Assembly (NCBI GenBank): GCA_009602735.1
Contig: WELA01012345.1
Coordinates: 350,003 to 402,613, forward strand
Length of the DNA stretch: 52,611 nt
Reading direction: 5' to 3'
Origin: Mesotaenium endlicherianum
Taxonomy: Eukaryota; Streptophyta; Zygnematophyceae; Zygnematales; Mesotaeniaceae
Below, piece by piece: positions 10,763-22,041 of the stretch (position 1 is the first letter of the stretch; each line of letters begins with the position of its first letter). The notes below the pieces were generated by a model. That model was not told the DNA's origin and searched no databases. It saw only the letters and a list, made by a program, of their open reading frames with translations. Made by a program: the position numbers and the translations under genes.

Positions 10763-13700
10763 TTAATATGTACATGCTACTTTTAGTACATACAAATTAG
10801 CCCACTGACACATGTAGTAACCAATCGCTCTTGGCCTTCTTCTTCCTAGAGCTGAAACACTAGGTCGCTTCTCCACCTCTTCGTCCTCTACCTCCTCTTC
10901 CTCTACCTCCATCTCCTCTTTCTCACTCAACAAGGCATGCATGGCAAGATTGAGACCCTCCTCTTCGGGTGTCTCTAAGAACTCCGCTTCTTCAATCCAT
11001 GGAGTGGCGCCGACACTTGGTCTAAGGAAGTCCAAACTCTTCTCCTGAAGTCTCAACATAGAATGCACGTATACTAACTTCTTTGCACTAGTAGGGAGCA
11101 GCCTATTGTGAAGTGGACTATGAACAAACCCGTACTCAGACCAATTTCTCTCACATACAGCTGCACAACCAGGTTGCGACATCCCTGCTCACAAGTGGTA
11201 TTGCCTTGCAAACACCATCGCCAAAAATTTCACCACTCTGCCGATAGAGCGCCAACTCTTGATCCACCAATGCTCGGACATGCACACTTCCTCCGACAAG
11301 GGTATTCCGCACGTTGGACCAATCGTTTAGTAGACACTTCTCAACTGCCCAAGACTCATGGTCTTGGAACTCGGGTTCCAGATAGTAGCCTGTAGCCAAA
11401 CAAAGTCAAGAAGCACACTCAGTATATGACAACACAATGCACTTCGCAAAAAAGAGAGCAATGACAATAGCAAGCACAATAACAAAAACAATGACCAGCA
11501 CATAATAACAAGCAGGCAAGAGAACAGCAGTCTTTGAGCAAGAAAGGTGAGCAACATCAAAATAGACTTTTAACCGCAGAATGTAGGGGGCTGTGAAGCT
11601 GCTCCCAACGAGCCTTCACCAAGGGAAGGTTGTGGAGAGTCGACTAGTCAAAGGAGAACTTTGATCGGCTCACGCACGTCTACCCATACCTTCACTCGCT
11701 CCCAAAGTTCATCGTCGCGAACTAGGTCTCTAATGTTGGTAGCCTTGCCTACACAACCATTCAATGGCGTCCACTCATGCCAGACATCATAGCTTGTAAG
11801 GTATCCCTCACAACGATGAGTCTTTGCAAGCAAAGGAAATTACTAGCAAACCTCGTGGTTCCTGGCTTCAACAACTCTAGTTTATTTTTTAGCGTTGCCC
11901 CATGCTCACGGTAAAGAGCGTAAGGCATGTGGTGGTTTGCAACAAATTGAACCAAGTGCCTGAAGCTATCAATTATGCCCTCTAGCTCTTTTATCTTTCC
12001 TAGGTCTTTCAACAGCAGGTCCAAAATATGAGCAACACAAGGCGTCTAATATATGTACGGGTACTTCTCACGAACCTTATTACAGCCAGCGACAATGTTA
12101 GCTACAGAGTCTGTGCAAAGCTGTACGACATGATCAGCCCCTACCTTCTCCACAGCCTCAAGCGAGTGATTACCAATGTAATCACCTGTCTTCCTAGCAC
12201 CCTCAGTATTGATGGCATCCATGAACATCTCTGTGCCTCCCACAACCATAAGCACGTTAAGAAGAGGATGTCGGCATGGATCGGTCCACCCATCTGCTAC
12301 AATACTACACTCGTCAATGGTAGTCCCTTCTTCTGTTTTCCCTCTCAAGCTTCTATCTTCGACACCTCTTTATCTAGTAAGGTACTTCCGAGAGGCTTAT
12401 CCTTCATAGGGATATACACTAAACCAGTTTCTTGGGTGTACAAATTGACAGCAACCAACATGTTCCTAAAGATCTCGTTGCGAGCAACATTGAATGATGA
12501 ACCGGTACCATAGAAGAAGCGAGTGACAATCTCATGAACATTCTCAACATTCATCTTTTGGAACATGTCACTTAGAGAGGTCTGCTCTGTCTCCCAGCCT
12601 AAGGAGAGGGACCCCCTAGCACTTGCACATGCTGAGCCACTAGCACCAATACCCCAGTCATGCATGCGCTTTCGTGCAGCTTGTATGGTACACTTCCTAC
12701 GTTGCTTTCCTAATAGAGAACTAGTCATACCCTTGCTACGGCTAATCATGAGATCTAGAATGTAATAAATCAGTTCATTATTTATTTAATTAAATGCATA
12801 CATAAATATAACATTAAATAAGTATTATGTCAACATACTCACATGTGCGAGTTCATCTAAATGAATGTATGTCGATGTAATGCGAGTTTACTTACTTTGT
12901 CAAAAAGGTCAGCAGGATGACTTTTGTATTATAATGTAGTTTGCTGAGATTTATATATCAATTAATATAGGATATAATATCAGTAGGTTGACATATAGTA
13001 AGCTCGCTTGATAATAGTCAGTATACTCAGCTTCAGTATGCTGAGGATAGAAATATTCATTTAGATCATCATTTGTAGATTGGCACATGTGACCGTACTA
13101 TATTGAAAGTCGGGAGGTCGACTGAGATTCGGTAAGCCGATGTCCTACCAGTGTGGTTAACTCTTGGGTAGGTGGCGACGTCGTCAGTCAACTGAACAGT
13201 AGGACTTCAGTCAACCGACCAATTAATATGGTCGTTATACCTAGATCCGTGGGCCCCAACTTAACGGGGTTCCCACGAAACGGCGCACCTTGCGCCGTGG
13301 TCGACCAGGTGGTCACTAGGTACATAGCAGGCTGGGATCTCGTGGTCCCTCATTCTGGACAGTAGGCTTTACAGTCCGATTTCTACTTGCAAGTCATGTG
13401 TGCACCTTTTGGGTTCGTTCTAATGACCAGCCTTCACGGAAAGTAACATGGTTGCTTTGTCTGCGCTTCAAATGGAGCAAAGTAGGACTTTTCGAGAAGG
13501 TCTCGTCAAGATGCATCCGTTTCCGTTTAGTTTGCTCAATTTGGAGCAGTATTGACAGAGTTGTGCCCTCTGACATTTCGGGGTCACACAGCGGACAGAT
13601 TCCATGGTTTTGCACCTAAGTCAGTGGGATGTGTTTTAGCTACTTCATGGTCATCTGAATAAGAGCGCCTTTGCTATTCAGTCCCCTGATGTGGTGTATG

Positions 13701-14253
13701 TGCTTATACATGCTCGTATGCCTGGTAGGCAAGAGGTCATGAGTTTGTAAAGGAGAAGCTCTAGTCCCCAAGCTCGCCTCTTTCTTGTGCCTTGTATTCG
13801 TGTGCAACTATGGCACACTACAATAAGTGAGTCAAGGGCTATAGATGAGTAAACGGAATTCATTATAAGGGCGAAGATTGCTTCCTGATTTCACACGCTT
13901 CCACCTATCTCTGACCTTATATATTTAAATGAAATATATTTATCTTGAATAAGCAAGATTCATTTCATGAACTTCTTCGAGAACCTCCTCACACTGACTA
14001 ACATCCTTACAACCTCCCATGAAATCGCCACTAATTTTCGCGTGACTCCACCGGTAAACTCCCTGGGGCAGTAGTTGCACTTCACCTTCGAATATGAATT
14101 CTTGGACTTGGAATCCACAACGATGGTCACATGGCCCCAATTTGGACCAGACCTTGCAGCAACTGCTGCAGGGGGCAGACGAGTGGTCAAAGTTCCAGTG
14201 AACGCCCTCATTCTAGCAGGCATTGCTTCGGACGAAGTAGATGGTTGAGACAT
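10763..14253 (-). pseudogene. hAT transposase, degenerate (hAT1)
   Basis: Homologous along its length to the intact hAT2 gene. Starting at the ATG at 14253 (MSQPSTSS) there is a BED-type zinc finger region (KVKCNYCPREFTGG). After an inserted solo LTR (12761-13967) comes a Gly/Ala segment, then the DUF659/catalytic part (SIVADGWTDPC, LCTDSVANIVAG) at 12046-12348, then a helical segment (11648-12024). An intron remnant lies at about 11390-11575. The hAT C-terminal dimerisation region follows, with ERNWSEYGFVHSPL (10763-11182). Frames change several times, pieces of the last exon are deleted, the intron donor aligned with hAT2 has lost its GT, and the stop codon is replaced by a Tyr codon. It cannot make transposase. 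Confidence 0.85.
12761..13967 (+). repeat. solo LTR inserted in the hAT1 transposase gene
   Basis: Starts TGTAATAAATCAG and ends ATTCATTTCA, close to the ends of the family A LTR (TGTAATGAATCAG ... ATTTCA). It is about 460 bp longer. It splits a hAT sequence continuous in hAT2: ...GATCTAGAA is on the left and GAACTTCTTCG on the right, so at most a 3-5 bp duplication remains. No internal region, so a solo LTR formed by LTR recombination is the simplest reading. Orientation is taken from similarity to family A ends. Confidence 0.7.
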
Positions 14254-14329
14254 GATACGCGTGGAACCTACAATGACGGAGAACAACAGCAATTAGTAAG
14301 AGACAGAAGAATATGCCAGTCAAACAAGC
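14254..14329 (-). other. hAT1 sequence upstream of the ATG with a splice acceptor
   Basis: On the minus strand GTCATTGTAG/GTTCCACG lies just upstream of the ATG, the counterpart of TATTGCAG/GTTTCACG in hAT2. It suggests a 5'-UTR intron whose upstream part would lie in the repeat arrays. Confidence 0.4.
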
Positions 14330-14700
14330 AAAGAGTAACAATAGGCAAGCAAGAGGGCAGGCAGCCCCAACAAAAGCAAGCAAGGGACTGGCAGCCTGCC
14401 CCCACTGAAACCCTAAACAGCAAGCAAAGGGCAGCCAGCCCGCCCCAATGAAAACCCTAAGACACCAAGCAAGGAACTGGCAGCTAGCCCAGACAAAAGC
14501 AAGCAAGGAGGTGGCACCCAGCCCCGACACAAGCAAGCTCGGGGCACAATCGCCAGCTCCACAAAACCAAGCAAGGGGCTAGCAGCTCGCCCTGACAAGA
14601 GCATGCAAGGGGCTACTGCAGCAAAGCAACAGCCAGCCCGCCCCGACTGGAGCATGCAAGGGGCGGCTGCAGCACAGTAGAAAGACTGCTCCGACTAAAG
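14330..14700. repeat. hairpin-repeat array 1 of hAT1
   Basis: Imperfect tandem units of about 33-37 bp built on GCAAGCAAGGG(G)CTGGCAGCCAGCCCC. The inner part is an inverted repeat (stem GGGGCTGG/CCAGCCCC, 3-nt loop). Same family as the main array at 15800-17620. Long ORFs here are by-products of the repeat. Confidence 0.8.
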
Positions 14701-15189
14701 CAAGAGAAAAAAAAGCAGGGGAGGGAGACGTAGGGGAAGGGGGGGGGATCTGACACACTTGTTGGAGATTAGCTGCGTGTGGATAGGGGCAAGACCTGCC
14801 GACTTGCTCGTTTTGAACTTGGGCTGCTTCACACACAAGAGAAGAGACAATGTACACACATGTAAGATTGACAGCAGCACACCAGCAAGGGCACGGTGTT
14901 GCAGCCGCACAACTCCAACCAAAGCATGCAAGGGACAACTGCACCACAGCAGCAGCCAGACAGCATGCCTGACAGCCCCACTCAAAATAGCAAGGGGCGG
15001 GTGGACGTCATTACCAATAAGAACAGAGCAAAGAGGGAGAAGGGAGATAGGGAAGGGCATGGCACTGATGCGCGTGCCGGAAGACGTGTACGCGCCAATG
15101 AGGGGTGAGTCTGGTAACTTCTTTTCACGCCTTCCTTACTGACACAAAAGACATAGAATGGCATAGGATTGTCAAAAAAATAGCAGCAG
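14701..15189. other. non-repetitive spacer between arrays in hAT1
   Basis: No coding signal. It aligns with 51721-52195 of hAT2, including GAACTTGGGCTGCTTCACAC, AATGTACACACATGTAAGAT and GATAGGGAAGGGCATGGCAC. Conservation between two copies shows it belongs to the element. Confidence 0.6.
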
Positions 15190-15440
15190 ACCCAATAAAG
15201 CAAGCAAAGGGCGCGCTGCTGCAGTACCACAGCAGCCAAACAGCATGCACCAGACAGCATGCAAAGGGCGGCTGCTGCAGCAGCTAGCCAGCGGGGCGGC
15301 AGCCAGCCCCGACAATAGCATACAAAGGGCTGGCAGCCAGCCCCAACACAAGCAAACAAGGGTCTGGCAGCCAACCCCCGCAGAACAAAGCAAGGGGCTA
15401 GCAGCTAGCCCCGACCACAGCAAACAAGGGGCACGAGAGA
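15190..15440. repeat. hairpin-repeat array 2 of hAT1
   Basis: Degenerate units with GGGCTGGCAGCCAGCCCC and CAGACAGCATGC motifs. Aligned with 52196-52470 in hAT2. Confidence 0.7.
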
Positions 15441-15799
15441 GAGCGAGAAAGAGGAAGGAGGATCAAGGCACCTGTCCACGTGTCAATGAAGCTCACGCAA
15501 CAATGGGCACACGTACCACAGGCACAAGGGGGGTCTACTTGCTCCTTATTGTCTTGCCCTGCTTCACAGAAGACAAAAAAGGAGAGAAAGTTGTATTAAG
15601 ATGCAACTGACAGCTAGCTCTAATCGACAGGACACGAACACGCAAGCACGAGGGAGAAAGCCCATAATCCGCAGAACAACAAATCCACGATGGGTGCACA
15701 AAAATAGCAGCCGAGTCAGAAAAGAAAGAAAGCAAGACTAAACAGCAACACAAGCACAACAAGCTGCAGATAGAGACGGCGCAAATGTGGACTAAAATC
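15441..15799. other. non-repetitive spacer 2 in hAT1
   Basis: Contains CACCTGTCCACGTGTCAATG and GGGGGGTCTACTTGCTCC, both present at 52500-52580 in hAT2. No gene recognised. Confidence 0.5.
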
Positions 15800-17620
15800 T
15801 AAAAATTGTAAGTAAGGGGCTAGAAGCCCACCCCAACTAAAACCCCGAAACAGCAAGCAAGGGATTGGCTACCAGCCTCGACAAAAGCAAGCAAGGGGCA
15901 CAACAGCAGCCAGCCCCGTTAAAAACCCTGACACAACAAGCAAGAGGCTGGCAGCCCGCCCCGACTAGAACAAACTGCAAGCAAAGGGCTGGCAGCCAGC
16001 CCCAACAAAAGCAAGCAAGGGGCACAACAGCAGCCGATCCCGACTAAAACCCTCAACCAGCAAGCAAGGGGCTGGCAGCCAGCCCCGACAAAATCAAGCA
16101 AGGGGCACAACAGCAGCCAGCCCCGATGAAAACCCTAACACAACAAGCAAGTGGCTGGCGACCCGCCCCAACTAAAACAAATTGCAAGCAAGGGGCTGGC
16201 CGCCAGCCCCAACAAAAGCAAGCAAGGGGCACAACAGCAGCCAGCCCCGACTAAAATCCTAAAACACCAAACAAAGGGCTCGCAGCCAGCCCCGACACAA
16301 GCAAGCAAGGGGTTGGCAGCTAGCCCCAACAAAAGCTCGCAAGGGGCTGGCAGCCAGCCCCTCGAAGAGCAAGCAAGGGGGCTGGTTGCCAGCCCCCCAA
16401 AAAAAGAAAGCAAGGGACTAACAACCAACCTTGATAAAAGCAAGCAAGGGGTTAGCAGCCAGCCCCAAAACAAGCAAAGAAGGGGTTGGTTGCCAGCCAC
16501 CCAAAAAGCAAGCAAGGGGCTGACAGCCAGCCTCGACACAAGCAAGCATGGGGCAGGCAGCCAACCCCAACACAAGCAAGCAAGGGGCTGGTTGCCAGCC
16601 TCGACGAAAGCACGCAAGGGGCTGGCAGCCAGCTCCGACACAAGCAAGCAAGGGGCTGGTTGCCAGCCCCAAAAAAAGCACGCAAGGGGCTGGCAGCCAG
16701 CCCCCCTAAGAGCAAGCAAGGGGCTGGTTGCCAGCCCCCTACAAAGAAAGCAAGGGGCTGGCAGCCAGCCTCAACACAAGCAAGCAAGGGGTTGGCAGCC
16801 AGCCTCGACACAAGCAAGCAAGGGGCTGACAGCTAACCCCCCAAAAAGCAAGCAAGGGGCTGGCAGCCAACCCCGACAAAGGCAAAGAAGGGGCACAACA
16901 GCAGCCAACCCTGACTAAAACCCTAAACTAGCAAGCAAGGGGCTGGCAGCCAGCCTCGACACAAGCAAGCAAGGGGCTGGTTGCCAGCCCCAACAAAAGC
17001 ACGCAAGGGGCTGGCAGCCAGCCCTCCTAAGAGCAAGCAAGGGGTTGGTTGCCAGCCCTCCAAAAATCAAGCAAGGGGCTGGCGGCTAGCCCCGACACAA
17101 GCAAAGAAGGGGCTGGTTGCCAGCCCCGACAAAAGCACGCAAGGGGCTAACAGCCAGCCCCCCTAAGAGCAAGCAAGGGGCTGGTTGCCAGCCCCCCAAA
17201 AAGCAAGCAAGGGGCTGACAGCCAGCCTCAACACAAGCAAGCAAGGGGCACGCAGCCAACCCCTACACAAGCAAGCAAGGGGCTGGATGCCAGCCCCGAC
17301 GAAAGCACGCAAGGGGCTGGCAGCCGGCCCCCCAAAAAGCAAGCAAGGGGCTAATAGCCAGCCGCGACACAGGCAAGCAAGGGGCTGGCAGCCATCCCCC
17401 CAAAAAGCAAGGAAGGGGCTAGCAGCCAGCCCCAAAACAAGCAAGGAAGGGGCTTATTGCCTGCCCTTCAAAAAGCAAGTAAGGGGCTGGTAGCCAGCCC
17501 CGACACAAGCAAGGAAGGGGCTGGTTTTTCAGCCCCGACAAATGCACGCAAGGGGCTGGCAGCCAGCCCTTACAGAAGTAAAGAAGCCAGACCCAAGAAA
17601 AACAAGCAAGGGGTTGGTCG
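15800..17620. repeat. main hairpin-repeat array of hAT1
   Basis: About 50 tandem units of about 33-37 bp. Typical units carry GGGGCTGGCAGCCAGCCCC or GGGGCTGGTTGCCAGCCCC, a perfect 8-bp stem with a 3-nt loop, separated by GACACAAGCAAGCAA-like linkers. The loop varies (CAG, TTG) while the stem is kept. It lies upstream of the transposase gene, between it and the right end of the element. A role as transposase-binding or structural region is inference. Confidence 0.88.
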
Positions 17621-18423
17621 CGAAGAGTGCAAGAGAGGATGGACGCACCTGAAAGATGTTGGTGGTGAGGCGCGTAAGCGTAAAGACGAGCGCCACCTTG
17701 TAGTATAGAACGCGCTTAAATCACGCCGTCCACTCCAGCTTCAGCCCGTCCGCTGCTGGCGTGGATGTGTCATAGCCTGAGGGGAGGGGACAACCGACAA
17801 CACAAGGGCAGCTTAAATTAACTTGTGAACAAAGGGAATGCAACCCTTGGAGGCAAGGAGCAGCCACCGCTTGCAGACGAGATGTGCCTATGCCTATGCC
17901 CACCAACCCCTCCCCCCTATCTTCACATATCCGCCTGACAAGAGGGTGCAGGCTTGGTTGCTGCAAGAGCATACCCAAATGTTGAAGTTCAATGGCAAGG
18001 CAGGGAGAACAATCGCTAACGTAGCCTTGAGCTTCTTCTGAATCCTTGAAAAAGCTGAAATAAGAAATAAAACAATAGCAAAATTGTTAGGCATAGTAGC
18101 AATAACACGTGCTAGATATGTCCCCAAACACAATCGTTACATAATGCAATTTGCTAAATACGAATCTAGCCACGAGTGTATTTGAAGTGATTGAATAACA
18201 TGTAGCCACCTACTCCTGCAAGCAACTAGTATTATACAAAATTTCAAGATTTCATGGAAGAAACCTCATCACAGTGTACAAAGAGGAATGCAAGGCACGA
18301 GTAAACAGAGCATGCGGTGGCAGACGTGAAGGTGTCAAAACCTTGCTGGGCGGCGCGCACGGGCGAAAAGTTAATCGTACGCTTAGTACGAGCGTACCGA
18401 CGCAGTACGCATATTTAACACTA
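17621..18423. other. right terminal region of hAT1
   Basis: Unique sequence after the array, with no recognised gene. Near its end GTACGCTTAGTACGAGCGTACC (18379-18400) is the inverted counterpart of the left-end motifs. The last bases TTTAACACTA would be the inverted form of a hAT end TAGTGTTA. Confidence 0.45.
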
Positions 18424-19171
18424 GATAGTCCACGGTAACTCACACTTTTAGATGCATCTACTACCTTTACTCTTAAACTTTTTGTGATCACAGTATTAGT
18501 CCTATCATGCAACAAAGCACATATTTGGAAAGCTTGAATCTCAATCTTGCTGACCATATCTATTTTTTTTCAAGATGAATTTCTTTTGATGTGAAAAATT
18601 CAAAAAGAATGACATTGAACAATCTAACGTCAAAACAACAAAAACTTGGGTCTTCATATCTCTACAAGCCTTAGTTTCTAGGGCATGGAAATTTAGCCAA
18701 GGGCATGTACATGGGTAGTGACTACATGTGAAAAATTTGAGGCCCATTGGATAAGTAATCTGCCTAATGGAGCTCTTAGCAAATATGCACCAGATATGAT
18801 GCGCAAAAAAAGCATGATGCAACAAGCGTTTCAATGAACAGCTTCACATAGCATGACTTTGTGAAGTGCACACATACCACATAGATCTTAAACGTAACAT
18901 ATCACTTACTTGTGTCCTTGGCTTGTTGGAAATATTTTTGTCAATTTTAATATAGTTTGATCATTGCAATTAATCGTCATGCAGGGGAAAAGTGAACAAT
19001 TAATTTCTTCTTTGAAAAACAAAAAAGTAAAATATAAGACAAAATGATGAACTCATTCATTTTATATCTTCACACATCTCACTGAGTCTCACTACAATTA
19101 TTTACATTTCCTACCAGATTAGCTCAGTTTCGTCGATTCTCGCTTATTTGTGTCTTCTAAGACCTCTTCTC
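18424..19171. other. 748 bp with no recognised feature
   Basis: AT-rich, no ORF with recognisable similarity, and no repeat shared with the rest of the window. Confidence 0.5.
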
Positions 19172-19882
19172 TGTAATGAATCAGTATATTGGTAGCTACA
19201 ATATTCATATAAATATAACAGATAATTAGGTTCAGCCTGCTGAACATCAGATCATATTTGACTTATACTAATAGTCAGTATAAAGACTCAGCCGAGAACA
19301 GCAGGCTGAAGTCAATTTAGGTCAACTTGCTGACACATTCTTTGACAGCCAGCTGAATTCCGTGCTCAATAGCAACAAATTGCCTAGTCCTGCATCTAAG
19401 TGTGATATGCTAGATGAATGGCCAGATGACATCCCCAAGATGGATTGCGATTCGGGATGATGGGAGATGGCGGTGGACTTGGTTAACCGAGGTCCTACCA
19501 ACGTGGTTAACTCCCGAGTAGGCGGTGCCATTGCACTTGCCGTTGAACAATTACACTCATTCCATGTACATATGCTAGGATTGCTCTCAAGTTCGGCATT
19601 CAAAAACGAGGCCAACTCTCTTGTACAGTTTACAGAGAGATATCTGAATTCAAGGCGAGAAGCCATTGATGCCAACTGTCTTCTAACCTTGCTTATGTAT
19701 GAGTTTACCAATTGCATGATTGATGCTCGTTTACTCGCATTTGACTCGATATTACTAATTGTCGCTAATATGATGTCCTTTGCTGTATGAATTAGTAAGA
19801 CAAAAAATATCATAAAGATTACTTGCCGATATAAAGATTTTTATTAATTGTTAATTGTTTACTGGTAAGTCAACTTATTTCA
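19172..19882 (+). repeat. 5' LTR of A-II
   Basis: TGTAATGAATCAG ... TTATTTCA, 711 bp, matching the A-I LTR in the opposite orientation. A TATA-like CGATATAAAG lies near 19828. One base separates it from the primer-binding site. Confidence 0.88.
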
Positions 19883-19883
19883 A

Positions 19884-19895
19884 TGGTATTGGAGC
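19884..19895 (+). other. primer-binding site of A-II
   Basis: TGGTATTGGAGC, two bases different from the initiator tRNA-Met complement TGGTATCAGAGC, at the same distance from the LTR as in A-I. Confidence 0.75.
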
Positions 19896-20205
19896 CGTTA
19901 TGTAGTGCAACAGATAGATAAAGTACTTAATGCGAGTAACAGTCAACAGTCAACAGTCAGTCATCCAGTCTATTAACTGTGAGGATGCTAGAGATAGTGA
20001 GTCGTCACTAGCTACCCTCGTAGCAGGTATTACGAGTCCTGCTGAACTGGATTCACTATGCATGCTTGACAAACAGATAAAGGAGACCATCAGCAATATA
20101 GATTCTCGGAGAATGCACACTCTGGATGATCTTGTTCCACCTGATGTCCAACATTTCTTTGTTAAGTCAGGAGACCAATGCGGAAGTTAGGAAAAGCCAC
20201 TCCTC
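19896..20205 (+). pseudogene. pol: gag/pol junction remnant of A-II
   Basis: Shortly after the primer-binding site the sequence enters the pol frame of family A: SVIQS-NCEDARDSESSLA, LDDLVPPDVQHFF, matching the A-I frame at 700-935. The whole gag gene is missing. The frameshift hairpin is degraded (one arm reads CAGTCAGTC instead of CAGTCAGTA). The frame is interrupted at 20205 by the C-I LTR and resumes at 25680. Confidence 0.8.
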
Positions 20206-20709
20206 TGTAATGATTTGAGTTATTTTATATTAGTTTACATATATTTTAATGTTTTCAAATAAATTTGGAGTAGAATTGTGTGGAGTCGAGTGTGAATAGG
20301 TACTCTACTAACTTGGTTTATGTCCTTTGAACCTTCCAAGGCATTTTCGAAGTTAGAGAAAAGACCTAGAAGAACTCCATGTGGCAAAAGTCAAATGTGC
20401 CATTTTTTAGGTCAAAAGGACATGTGTACATTATTCTAGAAAGAGGTGGCAAGTTTTGGGATGTGTTGGGTGCCAACACATCAACATACACTTTCCTAGA
20501 AATTACTTATGTAGCAAGTATATAAACATGAGCTAGAACATAGAAAGGCATTCCAGAATCACGGTTGTACTTGCCAAATTCCAGAAATATATTAACTTTC
20601 AAGAAGCCATCTCTCTTTCAAGAAGCTACCACTTGTGTTCAAAGATCCTTGTCTTGAATAGATAAAGTATTATATTTCACTAAGTACTTCATCTATCTGT
20701 TTCACTACA
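20206..20709 (+). repeat. 5' LTR of C-I
   Basis: TGTAATGATTTGAG ... CACTACA, 504 bp. A TATA box is present at about 20517 (AGTATATAAACATG), roughly 190 bp before the LTR end. One base precedes the primer-binding site. Confidence 0.9.
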
Positions 20710-20710
20710 G

Positions 20711-20722
20711 TGGTATCGGAGC
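20711..20722 (+). other. primer-binding site of C-I
   Basis: TGGTATCGGAGC, identical to that of A-I and one base from the initiator tRNA-Met complement. Confidence 0.82.
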
Positions 20723-20746
20723 TAGGCACTTTGGTAGCACAAGAAG

Positions 20747-22027
20747 ATGGCCGATCCTCAAGACCAACAGCAAGCTTTCGAAGGAAGCCCTTCCTCTCCA
20801 AGACACCCTCCTCCAGCGCCGATGGGAGAGCCCACTCAAGAAAATCTGCAGCAACAAGAAGCACCACAAGGAGGAGTACACCCTCCTCCAGCGCCGATGG
20901 GAGAGCCTACTCAAGGAAATCTGCAACAACAAGAAGCACCACAAGGAGGAGCACCGTCAAATCCCGTGGCAGCCGCTATAGCAAAGTTGACCCCACCACA
21001 AGGAGTTCCCGCAAATGAGTGGGCAGCCTTCCTAATGACCGTCCACAACCAAGTGGGCTTGGCCACCTATGAAGCAACCGTGCAAGCGTCAAGAGAAGCT
21101 ATGGCTGCCATGGTTGCCCCTATTGCGAGCAATGCTCAAAATCCAGCCCCGGCTCAAGCGCCTCCACAAGAGCCAACGAGAGCAAGGAAACTCATCAAGC
21201 CCGGCAAACCCGACACTTTCAACCCCGGGAAAGGTGCCAACCTGAATTTATGGCTCTACCAAGTGGAGACGTACCTCGCGTTCCTTGAAGTACCCGAGGA
21301 GGACTACGTTCCCTTTGCCGTTACCTTACTTAGAGGAGCAGCAACATCATGGTGGCGTAACTATCAAGCGGCTATATATCAAGCTATGGCGCACCCCATG
21401 CTCGGCCAAGAGCCCCCACCATCATATGCAAGATGGGCAGATTTTCGTGAGGCCCTCAAGAAGCAATTCATGCCCATCAATGCGGAGAAGATTGCCCGAG
21501 GAAAGCTCCACCATCTCAAGCAAACGACGTCCGTTCAAGAGTATACATCCAGATTTCACGCCCTCACTCTTGAGATCCCCAACATGTCTCTCGAGGAGAA
21601 GATTGACCGTTACATCTTTGGCCTCAAACCCAAGGTGGCAAAGGAAGTGGAGTTACGCGACTTGACGGACTTCTCAAAGATCATTGAAGTGGCCCAAAAG
21701 GTGGATACCTTGGATTTCAAGCACTCCGTGCCTTCATCTTCACGGGTACCGACGACGCGGGTGTACGCAGCCCCTTCCACATCCGAATCTGGACCCACAC
21801 CCATGGAAATCGGAGTTATTAGAAGGGACCCCGCGGCTGCCCGGAAGAGTGGAAGACCCTCCAATGACACTTATGATGCAAGAAACCAGCAAGGAGTGAA
21901 AGCAAGACTCTCCCCGGTTGAAAAAGAAGCTCTCATGATGGCTGGACTATGCTTTTATTGCAAGGAAAAGGGCCATCGTGCACTCTCGTGCCCCAAAAAG
22001 TTGTCAAAAAACGGACAGCGCCGGTAG
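20747..22027 (+). CDS. gag: gag polyprotein of C-I
   Basis: A 426-residue gag, open from ATG (25 bases after the primer-binding site) to TAG. The N-terminal 70 residues are Pro/Gln/Ala-rich and contain two near-copies of an 18-23 residue unit (PPPAPMGEPTQ). A retrotransposon-gag domain follows at about 145-290 (LWLYQVETYLAF, ATSWWRNY, LHHLKQTTSVQEYTSRF), and a zinc knuckle CFYCKEKGHRALSC (CX2CX4HX4C) near the end. It would form the particle and package RNA. Just before the stop is the slippery heptamer A AAA AAC; protease is in the -1 frame. No internal damage is visible. Confidence 0.92.
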   Translation: MADPQDQQQAFEGSPSSPRHPPPAPMGEPTQENLQQQEAPQGGVHPPPAPMGEPTQGNLQQQEAPQGGAPSNPVAAAIAKLTPPQGVPANEWAAFLMTVHNQVGLATYEATVQASREAMAAMVAPIASNAQNPAPAQAPPQEPTRARKLIKPGKPDTFNPGKGANLNLWLYQVETYLAFLEVPEEDYVPFAVTLLRGAATSWWRNYQAAIYQAMAHPMLGQEPPPSYARWADFREALKKQFMPINAEKIARGKLHHLKQTTSVQEYTSRFHALTLEIPNMSLEEKIDRYIFGLKPKVAKEVELRDLTDFSKIIEVAQKVDTLDFKHSVPSSSRVPTTRVYAAPSTSESGPTPMEIGVIRRDPAAARKSGRPSNDTYDARNQQGVKARLSPVEKEALMMAGLCFYCKEKGHRALSCPKKLSKNGQRR

Positions 22028-22041
22028 GCCAGGAGCCTACC
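22006..22041 (+). promoter_or_regulatory. -1 ribosomal frameshift signal at gag/pol of C-I
   Basis: A AAA AAC in the gag frame (22006-22012) is a classical retroviral slippery heptamer. After 10 nt comes a perfect 7-bp hairpin, GGTAGGC (22023-22029), loop CAGGA, GCCTACC (22035-22041). The gag stop TAG is inside the stem. Protease continues in exactly the -1 frame. Confidence 0.8.

Larger units (their letters stand above)
9695..18423 (-). mobile_element. hAT DNA transposon hAT1, degenerate
   Basis: A broken hAT transposase gene on the minus strand is flanked by non-coding ends shared with hAT2 (47045 onward). The left end starts CAGGG and GGTTACGCCGTACGC. The right end read inward starts TAGTGTTA and soon contains GGTACGCTCGTAC, matching GTACGCTCGTAC near the left end. 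The inverted ends are therefore plausible but imperfect. No 8-bp target duplication is seen (ACTTCTTT on the left, GATAGTCC on the right), so one end may be rearranged. A solo LTR sits in the gene. Confidence 0.72.

Noticed and set aside
16135-16918. Long open frames on both strands (up to 255 codons)
   Set aside because: They follow the hairpin repeat; unit composition avoids stops. No domain and no start context.
9687-18431. 8-bp target duplication around hAT1
   Set aside because: ACTTCTTT and GATAGTCC do not match, so the ends of hAT1 are not proven to come from one insertion event.
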